A stretch of DNA of 5,081 bases, from contig DMBA01000303.1 of assembly GCA_003446315.1 (NCBI GenBank), forward strand, positions 1 to 5,081, written 5' to 3'. Position numbers and translations under genes: made by a program. Under the pieces are notes generated by a model. The model was not told where the DNA came from and did no database searches. It was given only the letters and a program-made list of their open reading frames with translations. Shown here in pieces: positions 1 to 4,659 of the stretch (position 1 is its first letter; each line of letters begins with the position of its first letter). The stretch comes from Ruminococcus sp. Lineage in GTDB: Bacteria > Bacillota > Clostridia > Oscillospirales > Ruminococcaceae.

Positions 1-488
1 CGCTGACCGAGTGACATTTGCCGAACCGGCTTATGCAGCAGCGGTTCAAAATCGACAAGAGATGCATAGAGCTGCATCATATTGTCATAATCGGCATCGC
101 TGATCTGATAGATATCCTTCAACAGCTTGAAGGATTCGACCAGCGGCAAAGCCCACCAGAGCTGCGAGCGCTGACCGAATACAACGCCGATCTCCTGCGC
201 ATTCTGAGCACGATTCTGATAAGGAACATGCCCGCCGACGAGGATCTCACCGGAAGACGGTTCCAGAACGCCGGTCATCATTTTGATGGTTGTTGATTTA
301 CCGGCACCGTTCGGGCCAAGATACCCGACGATCTCTCCCTGTTCAATTTCCATGGAAATATCGTCAACGGCTTTAACAATCTTATAATCACGGGAGAACA
401 GATCCTTGATGCTCCCTTTCAGACCCTCCCGCCGGTTCAATACCTTGAATTCTTTGGTTACATGATTAATCTGAATAATTTTAGACAT
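1..488 (-). CDS. ABC-2-type exporter ATP-binding protein (partial, C-terminus outside window)
   Basis: Cytoplasmic ATPase subunit that would energise an ABC-2-type export permease. Only the first 162 residues are present; the frame runs off the left edge. Visible motifs are Walker A GPNGAGKST (residues 58-66), the Q-loop in VVFGQRSQLWW (about 102-112, Gln106) and the start of the signature sequence, MSLGQ (158-162), at the boundary. Walker B and the H-loop lie outside. The QRSQLWW block and SLGQ-type signature are, from memory, typical of the uncharacterised exporter ATPases grouped as COG4586, usually encoded next to two ABC-2 membrane proteins. Those partners would lie to the left and are not visible. 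The ATG at 488 is preceded at 5 bases by GTGGGG (499-494 on the minus strand) and by a consensus promoter about 60 bases upstream, which supports this start. The substrate cannot be told from the sequence. Confidence 0.93.
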   Translation of the reverse strand, partial: MSKIIQINHVTKEFKVLNRREGLKGSIKDLFSRDYKIVKAVDDISMEIEQGEIVGYLGPNGAGKSTTIKMMTGVLEPSSGEILVGGHVPYQNRAQNAQEIGVVFGQRSQLWWALPLVESFKLLKDIYQISDADYDNMMQLYASLVDFEPLLHKPVRQMSLGQ

Positions 489-546
489 ACTTGCCCCACT
501 TTCATAAATGCAGGACCTAGCAGTGTAGATGGAAAAGGATTTCAAT

Positions 547-575
547 ATTATACCAAAAAAATGACGGTCTGTCAA
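547..575 (-). promoter_or_regulatory. Consensus sigma-A promoter for the exporter ATPase
   Basis: Read on the minus strand, TTGACA (575-570) is followed after exactly 17 bases by TATAAT (552-547). Both hexamers match consensus completely, and the -10 is preceded by TGG, giving an extended -10 as well. Transcription would start near 540, leaving a leader of about 50 bases before the ATG at 488. No clear operator dyad overlaps it. Such a match predicts high basal transcription unless a repressor acts here. Confidence 0.88.
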
Positions 576-708
576 GCAACTTCATAAAAACAAAATATCT
601 TTATACAGCAGGTAGATTATTGCTGATGTTATGCCATACAGTAATGATGAATTCTATACTATTTGCAAAAAATCTGCATTTTGTACAGTAAAAGATTTGT
701 TTTGTCCG

Positions 709-737
709 TTTATATTTTTTGTAATATATGATATAAT
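709..737 (+). promoter_or_regulatory. Extended -10 promoter for the deaminase-sensor unit
   Basis: TGATATAAT at 729-737 is a perfect extended -10 element (TGn plus TATAAT). At 17 bases upstream the candidate -35 is TTTATA (709-714), a 4/6 match. The predicted start is near 744, giving a leader of about 90 bases. The -10 lies within an AT-only palindrome (731-742), and a second dyad follows at 748-766. The promoter is predicted by eye from consensus only. Confidence 0.65.
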
Positions 738-747
738 TATATTGTGG

Positions 748-766
748 ATGATATCAAACCTATCAT
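748..766. promoter_or_regulatory. Inverted repeat at the predicted transcription start, possible operator
   Basis: ATGATA (748-753) and TATCAT (761-766) form a perfect 6-base inverted repeat around a 7-base centre. It lies a few bases downstream of the predicted +1 of the deaminase promoter, a position typical of repressor operators. It could equally be a weak hairpin at the transcript 5' end, or chance in AT-rich DNA. No regulator gene is visible in the window. Confidence 0.25.
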
Positions 767-821
767 ATTCTGAGCGAAATTTTATGAATCGCAGCACAAT
801 ATTCGTACTGTAATTTAACGA

Positions 822-828
822 AAGGGGG
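822..828 (+). promoter_or_regulatory. Ribosome binding site that decides the deaminase start
   Basis: AAGGGGG at 822-828 abuts the first ATG (829), which leaves no spacer, but lies 6 bases before the second in-frame ATG (835). Normal Shine-Dalgarno spacing therefore favours 835 as the start and removes two residues from the longest open frame. Confidence 0.8.
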
Positions 829-834
829 ATGAAA

Positions 835-1425
835 ATGAATTATGATTTAATGTTTCAGAAAGCAAATGAGCTTGTCGCAATGAACATGCGCACCGGTGTA
901 CCGGTCACGCCGGAAGATACGATCTGTGTGATTCTTTCGGGAAACGGCAGAGTCTATACCGGCAAGAGCAGACACCAGAATGTCAACGGCAAACAGTTAA
1001 TGATCCATGCGGAAGCAGCAGCGATTCAGAGCATGCAGGCAGTCGGAGAGTCCATTGTCCGAACGATCCTGCTGGTATCCGCGATCAATGCTTCACCGCT
1101 GCTGCCGTGTGAACACTGTCTTCGTTCGATCCTTGTTCTGAACCGTGCGAACAAAGCATGTGAGATCATGATGAGTGACCGCCCTGTACCGATCACCGAA
1201 ATCGGGGATGTCGCAGATGCGATTGCGGATTATGATGATGCAAAACCGGACAAGCCGAAGGTCACAGAGGACGGAGAACCGGCTCCGGCACCTGTCAATT
1301 TGCTTGAGGAACGAATCAACAGCCTGCTCAATGCAGCAGATGAAGGAATGGAAGATGAACCCGATATCCCGGAACCGGATTTGAAAGGATTCTTTGGTGG
1401 ATTATTCCGGAAGAAGAAAAAGTAG
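835..1425 (+). CDS. Divergent cytidine-deaminase-fold protein with acidic linker and lysine-rich tail
   Basis: This is a 196-residue protein starting at the second ATG, because the Shine-Dalgarno at 822-828 touches the first. Residues about 1-125 resemble the zinc-dependent cytidine deaminase superfamily. HAEAAAI supplies a candidate zinc ligand His58 and catalytic Glu60, and PCEHC supplies Cys92 and Cys95, with spacing like nucleoside deaminases. The usual free-cytidine-deaminase CAE triad is HAE here, and the PYSxF substrate motif near the N-terminus is not seen, so the substrate is uncertain. Stand-alone cytidine deaminases are about 130 residues. The extra 65 or so are rich in Pro, Asp and Glu (about 128-182), with one short helix-like stretch (about 154-170), and end in GFFGGLFRKKKK, a hydrophobic-plus-basic tail that could touch the membrane. 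The zinc residues look intact, so activity is plausible. It is the first gene of a likely operon; the sensor follows after 70 bases without a terminator. Confidence 0.85.
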   Translation: MNYDLMFQKANELVAMNMRTGVPVTPEDTICVILSGNGRVYTGKSRHQNVNGKQLMIHAEAAAIQSMQAVGESIVRTILLVSAINASPLLPCEHCLRSILVLNRANKACEIMMSDRPVPITEIGDVADAIADYDDAKPDKPKVTEDGEPAPAPVNLLEERINSLLNAADEGMEDEPDIPEPDLKGFFGGLFRKKKK

Positions 1426-1472
1426 ATTGACGACAATGAAATGAATGTAAAACAATTTTGAAAGCTGATGTA

Positions 1473-1489
1473 ATGCCGGGGGAGGGCAT
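1473..1489 (+). promoter_or_regulatory. Ribosome binding site of the sensor gene within a small inverted repeat
   Basis: The strong Shine-Dalgarno GGGGGAGGG (1478-1486) sits 9 bases before the ATG at 1496. It is flanked by ATGCC (1473-1477) and GGCAT (1485-1489), which can pair as a 5-base stem with most of the Shine-Dalgarno in the loop. The ribosome site itself is well supported. Control through the hairpin is speculative, because the stem is short and its right arm overlaps the end of the Shine-Dalgarno. Confidence 0.6.
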
Positions 1490-1495
1490 ATCGTT

Positions 1496-3037
1496 ATGCA
1501 GAAGAAAAGAATTTCCACAGTCACCTTGATTCTGATTTTTCAGATTATTACCATGGCGATCCTGACATCTATTATTACGGAAACAGTCAGTTCGAAAACA
1601 CGACAGAACTCGCTGGATCATATGAAAACGATCACAGATGAACGTGCTCAGATCATCGAAAGCTATGTTCAGAACGCAGAAAAGACACTGAGCTCCTATG
1701 CGCGTGCCGGACAGATCACGGAGCTGCTGGCAGACCCGACAAATCGGGACAAACAAACTGCTGCACAGGAATACACCGAGCGATTCTCCGGTGATATCGT
1801 ACAGCTTGAGGGTATATATGTCAGTGAATGGAACACCCATGTTCTGGCACATACAAGCAAAGCAGCAGTCGGCATCACGACCCGTAAAGGCGATAAACTG
1901 AAACAGCTCCAGGATGCAATGCTTTCCAAGGGCGACGGAGTCTATAATACGGGTATTATTATTTCGCCTGCATCTTATAAGCAGATCGTTTCGATGTATA
2001 AAGCAGTTTATGATAAGAACGGCAATCCGATCGGTCTGGTTGGTATGGGCGTTTATACAGATGGCTTGATCAATACGCTTGATAATCTGACGATCCGCGG
2101 TCTGGGTAAGGATACCACCAGCTACAGCATGGTGAACATCGCAGATAAAAAGTACATCTTCAACAGAGATAAGGAGCTTGTCTCGACCGTAACCACAAAC
2201 GAAGAGCTGCTCACACTTTGTGATAATCTGAGTGATCCTGAGTTTACGGGAAATGAAACGGATTCCTATATCTATGAAATGGACGGCACAAAGTATGTAT
2301 CCACATACACCTACATGAAGGATTACGGCTGGATCCTGACACTGGATGCACCGAAAAACGAAGTCTATAAGCTGACGAACAGCATGTATGTGTTCTTCAG
2401 TATCTTCACGGTTTTGCTGTTTGGTCTGATCTTATTCTTCCACTTCATCAATAAGCGTCAGGAAGCAACAAACAGAAAGCTGTCTTCTCAGATCATGAAG
2501 ACCGAGAAAACAAAGCAGTCTCTGACAACCGCGATGTTCAAGGATATTCTGACAGAAGTCGGAAACCGTTCTTCCTTCACAATGGATGTCGGCAAACTGG
2601 AACCGGTAGAGGATAAATCCTATTACTTTGTTCTGTTCAATATCAGCGATTTCAGTGAGATCAATGTCAAATTCGGCAATGAGATCGGTGATGAGATCCT
2701 GATTTCCACAGTTGAAACGCTGCGCAAGAATTTCCCGAACAGCGATATTTACAGAACCGGTTCGGATGAATTTGTAGTTGTTACACTGGAAGACAGCAGC
2801 AATGTCGGATTCAGCAACGTCATCAACAATGTCAATATTGCGCATGCAGCATTGCTGACACCGCATGACACCGTAAACGGAACCGTCAATGCAGAGTATA
2901 AGATTGCTTGCGCAAAGAAGAGCAAGGTATTCCGTTCTTCGATCGTTGCAACGCTGAAGGATATGACAAACAGAACCGGAACCGCAGTATTCGGTCAGGT
3001 TCAGTTTATTGATCTGGATCTTCAGGCAAAAGAATAA
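1496..3037 (+). CDS. Membrane sensor: Cache-like extracellular domain with degenerate GGDEF domain
   Basis: This 513-residue protein has one membrane segment near the N-terminus (about 8-30) and another at about 298-318. They enclose an external region of about 265 residues that resembles dCache sensor domains of clostridial chemoreceptors; features include EWNTHVLAHTS (111-121) and a later stretch ending NGNPIGLVGMGVY (175-187). Ligand unknown; the amino-acid-binding RxWY-type motif was not seen. A short linker (319-348) leads to a GGDEF-type domain from Asp350: DILTEVGNRSSF is the usual domain opening. The first metal Asp is Asn382 (NIS for DxD), the guanine-binding Asn (Asn390) and the GD pair (398-399) remain, and the signature is GSDEF (422-426). 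No RxxD inhibitory site precedes it, and the C-terminal part is strongly diverged. Family knowledge suggests little or no diguanylate cyclase activity, so it may act as a nucleotide- or partner-binding output. A strong Shine-Dalgarno supports the start. It probably shares the deaminase transcript. Confidence 0.9.
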   Translation: MQKKRISTVTLILIFQIITMAILTSIITETVSSKTRQNSLDHMKTITDERAQIIESYVQNAEKTLSSYARAGQITELLADPTNRDKQTAAQEYTERFSGDIVQLEGIYVSEWNTHVLAHTSKAAVGITTRKGDKLKQLQDAMLSKGDGVYNTGIIISPASYKQIVSMYKAVYDKNGNPIGLVGMGVYTDGLINTLDNLTIRGLGKDTTSYSMVNIADKKYIFNRDKELVSTVTTNEELLTLCDNLSDPEFTGNETDSYIYEMDGTKYVSTYTYMKDYGWILTLDAPKNEVYKLTNSMYVFFSIFTVLLFGLILFFHFINKRQEATNRKLSSQIMKTEKTKQSLTTAMFKDILTEVGNRSSFTMDVGKLEPVEDKSYYFVLFNISDFSEINVKFGNEIGDEILISTVETLRKNFPNSDIYRTGSDEFVVVTLEDSSNVGFSNVINNVNIAHAALLTPHDTVNGTVNAEYKIACAKKSKVFRSSIVATLKDMTNRTGTAVFGQVQFIDLDLQAKE

Positions 3038-3060
3038 GCTGCAATGACCGCAGCATGAAA

Positions 3061-3095
3061 CAAAACAGGCAGGTGCGCGACATCTGCCTGTTTTG
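3061..3095 (+). terminator. Hairpin terminator after the sensor gene
   Basis: Arms at 3061-3075 and 3081-3095 pair over 15 bases, with one G-T wobble, around the loop CGCGA. The stem core is ACAGGCAG/CTGCCTGT. The TTTT is part of the stem and only a short non-uniform sequence follows, so termination may be incomplete. It lies 24 bases after the sensor stop codon. The symmetry would allow action in both directions. Confidence 0.8.
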
Positions 3096-3101
3096 CATTG
3101 T

Positions 3102-3203
3102 GTGAACTTGACAATACCGGATCAAATCGGTGCGGAGCTGATTACCATACATGCAGACAGTTCATGGGAGTCTGAGCAGATTCCGCTTGATTCGATCACA
3201 TGA
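3102..3203 (+). pseudogene. Short open frame between two terminators, possible remnant of a gene end
   Basis: From the GTG at 3102 to the TGA at 3201 the frame encodes about 33 residues, including IGAELITIHADSSWESEQ, with codon choice like the neighbouring genes. The stop codon is followed within one base by a strong terminator (3205), as at a genuine gene end. There is no ATG and no Shine-Dalgarno, and the upstream part of the frame runs through the previous terminator. It is not recognised as any family. It may be the decayed 3' end of a lost gene, a very small gene or chance. Confidence 0.2.
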
Positions 3204-3204
3204 C

Positions 3205-3244
3205 AAAAGCGCTATCCTTTTTGACGGAAGGACAGCGCTTTTTT
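3205..3244 (+). terminator. Strong intrinsic terminator
   Basis: AAAAGCGCT (3205-3213) pairs with AGCGCTTTT (3234-3242). After one mismatch, TCCTT (3215-3219) pairs with AAGGA (3228-3232). Six T residues (3239-3244) follow the GC-rich stem. This is a better terminator for plus-strand transcription than the hairpin at 3061-3095 and probably backs it up. The A run at the left arm means it could also stop minus-strand read-through. Confidence 0.85.
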
Positions 3245-3420
3245 ATATTGCATGATGCCAAAATTGATCTTGTCAAAGCAGCACCGATGTGGTTCATCGG
3301 TCGATATCCGATCAGGCAACGCATTTCTGCAATTTCATTCATATAATTCCTGAAATATCGCTTGTTTCCTGAAAATACGGCTGAAAAAAAACCAAAAGTT
3401 CCTTTTTTCTGTAAAAAATG

Positions 3421-3465
3421 AAAAGCCCTTTCTGTCATACATCAAGTCGGTATTTTCGGGCTTTT
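3421..3465 (-). terminator. Terminator of the importer operon, overlapping the ATPase 3' end
   Basis: On the minus strand AAAAGCCC (3465-3458) pairs with GGGCTTTT (3428-3421) around a loop of 29 bases, followed by CATTTTTTAC. The stem has 8 pairs and the loop is long, so it is weaker than a typical hairpin. The ATPase stop codon (3444-3442) is within the loop, so the left arm is coding sequence. The GGGCTTTTTT on the plus strand could also halt transcription from the other side. Confidence 0.6.
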
Positions 3466-4659
3466 TTCTGTTTTTTTGGGGCCAAAACAGGTATTTTCGA
3501 TTTCGGTCTGCTTTTCCTGATATTTTGCCGGAAACCGGCAGAATTTCGGCAATTTGGTTCTTTCTGTCAACTTTTCTGCATTTTTTGCTTCCTGACAGAG
3601 CATTTCGTTTGCATGGTTATATGTACCAAATGCATCCAGACAGCAAATGACTTTTTCACATTCTGCCATGATTTTTTGTGCTTGACGGAAGGTCTTATCG
3701 GCGATCGGTTCATATGCACTTTCTGCGATCACACATGCAGCCAATGCCTTTGCTGCCGGATAATCCAGATCATTTTCATGCAGGATCCCAACTGCAAACG
3801 GGATTCCGTTTCTCTGGAGATACCGGAAAACAGGGATCCCTGTACCACCGCCTGAAATCACGAAGATGCGCGGTTTTCCGGATACAGCAGGCGGTTCAGC
3901 CGTGCCGTAATAGGTATTGTATGAGCCGGAACTGATCCCGTAAAGCTGCATGATATAGTCGCCGGAGAAAATCTCATCCGGTGTACCGTAACGGTCTGCT
4001 TTGCCGTCCTTGACACAAAGCAACACATCGGAAAACTTCTGTGCAAGATCCAATTCGTGCAAAGTTTGCAAAACTGCGATGTTTTTCTCACGAATCAGTC
4101 TCCGCAGAAGCGTCAGCATGTGCAATTTATGCTGTAAATCCAAAAAAGAGGTCGGTTCGTCCAGCAGCAGAATATCCGGTTCCTGCGCGATGGCTTTGGC
4201 AAGCATCACGCATTGCCGCTGTCCGTCACTGATCTCCTGAAACGGACGATCGAATAATGCAGCAGATCCTGTCATTTTGAGTGCTTGCTGCACGATCTCT
4301 TTATCGTGTGCGGACAGAATACCGAGCGTTCCGGTATATGGATATCTGCCGGCAGCAGCGACATCTCCGCATGTCATGCGTTCCGTTTGCATGTGCTCCG
4401 TCAGGAGAACAGACATGGTTTGAGCAACCTCTTTTTCACGCATTTGCGCGATTTCCTTGCCGTATATCGCAACATTTCCGGAGATGGCAGGAAGCTGCGC
4501 CGCTATGGTCTTGAGCAGCGTGGACTTTCCGGCACCGTTCGGCCCGATGATCGTGAGGATCTGACCGGGCTGCAAGGTAAAACAGAAATCGCCTGCAATG
4601 ATCTTTTTGCGGTAACCGACCGTCAATGCATTCGCTGATAATAACGCATCTGCTGACAT
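3442..4659 (-). CDS. FecE/BtuD-type importer ATPase with extra C-terminal Rossmann-like domain
   Basis: Cytoplasmic ATPase of a type II importer for iron-siderophore, heme or cobalamin; which one cannot be told. The start at 4659 is chosen over the longer frame at 4701: the ATG overlaps the permease stop as TAATG, and AAGGGAG lies 9 bases before it. This gives 405 residues. Motifs are Walker A GPNGAGKST (39-47), signature ISDGQRQ (143-149), Walker B ILLLDEPT (163-170), D-loop SFLD and H-loop His201. The Q-loop reads VLLTEH (84-89) and lacks the usual Gln. Family members are about 250-270 residues. Residues about 262-357 form an added domain with IFVISGGGTG (265-274), a nucleotide-binding-like glycine-rich turn, then GILHENDLDYPAAKA and VICCLDAFGTYN. 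The last 45 or so residues are Lys- and Thr-rich and look unstructured; the stop lies in the terminator loop. The ATPase call is secure. The C-terminal domain's function is unknown. Confidence 0.9.
   Translation of the reverse strand: MSADALLSANALTVGYRKKIIAGDFCFTLQPGQILTIIGPNGAGKSTLLKTIAAQLPAISGNVAIYGKEIAQMREKEVAQTMSVLLTEHMQTERMTCGDVAAAGRYPYTGTLGILSAHDKEIVQQALKMTGSAALFDRPFQEISDGQRQCVMLAKAIAQEPDILLLDEPTSFLDLQHKLHMLTLLRRLIREKNIAVLQTLHELDLAQKFSDVLLCVKDGKADRYGTPDEIFSGDYIMQLYGISSGSYNTYYGTAEPPAVSGKPRIFVISGGGTGIPVFRYLQRNGIPFAVGILHENDLDYPAAKALAACVIAESAYEPIADKTFRQAQKIMAECEKVICCLDAFGTYNHANEMLCQEAKNAEKLTERTKLPKFCRFPAKYQEKQTEIENTCFGPKKTEKSPKIPT

Larger units (their letters stand above)
489..834. other. 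Divergent intergenic promoter region, no gene
   Basis: About 340 AT-rich bases separate the minus-strand exporter ATPase from the plus-strand deaminase gene. The region holds one promoter in each direction, a small dyad at the predicted plus-strand transcription start, and the ribosome binding sites of both genes. The 60-codon open frame at 631-813 has no Shine-Dalgarno sequence, overlaps the plus-strand promoter and has a composition unlike the neighbouring genes, so it is not called. No terminator, RNA gene or riboswitch was recognised. Confidence 0.7.
3038..3441. other. Convergent intergenic region with terminators, no confident gene
   Basis: This stretch of about 400 bases lies between the sensor gene and the opposing importer operon. 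It contains two hairpin terminators read by plus-strand transcription (3061-3095 and 3205-3244), a 33-codon open frame between them, and the right-strand arm of the importer operon terminator (from 3421). Between about 3245 and 3420 there is only AT-rich sequence with A and T runs and no convincing gene. The minus-strand open frame at 3196-3438 covers terminator sequence at both ends and is not called. Confidence 0.6.

Noticed and set aside
18..296. 92-codon plus-strand open frame at the left edge
   Set aside because: It is antisense to the exporter ATPase, whose Walker A and Q-loop are clear on the minus strand.
607..625. CAGCA/TGCTG inverted repeat in the divergent intergenic region
   Set aside because: It has only 5 pairs, a 10-base centre, and no relation to either promoter.
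631..813. 60-codon plus-strand open frame upstream of the deaminase
   Set aside because: It has no Shine-Dalgarno, overlaps the predicted promoter, and has a Phe/Ile-rich composition of AT-rich non-coding DNA.
1427..1455. Possible separate promoter for the sensor gene (TTGACG after the deaminase stop)
   Set aside because: At 17 bases downstream the -10 position reads AAACAA, too poor a match to TATAAT.
1328..1852. 174-codon minus-strand open frame across the deaminase and sensor genes
   Set aside because: It spans the end of one well-supported gene and the beginning of another on the opposite strand and shows no domain.
3196..3438. 80-codon minus-strand open frame between the two operons
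   Set aside because: It covers the terminator at 3205-3244 and part of the terminator at 3421-3465, matches no recognised family, and no start signal supports it.
3522..3544. Hairpin with GCCGG/CCGGC core inside the ATPase 3' end
   Set aside because: It has no T run on either strand and lies in the coding region, so it is not called a terminator; it is probably incidental.
3418..3855. 145-codon plus-strand open frame, rich in Phe and Cys
   Set aside because: It is antisense to the ATPase C-terminal region, where the minus strand encodes a coherent protein; the composition is that of a reverse-strand shadow.
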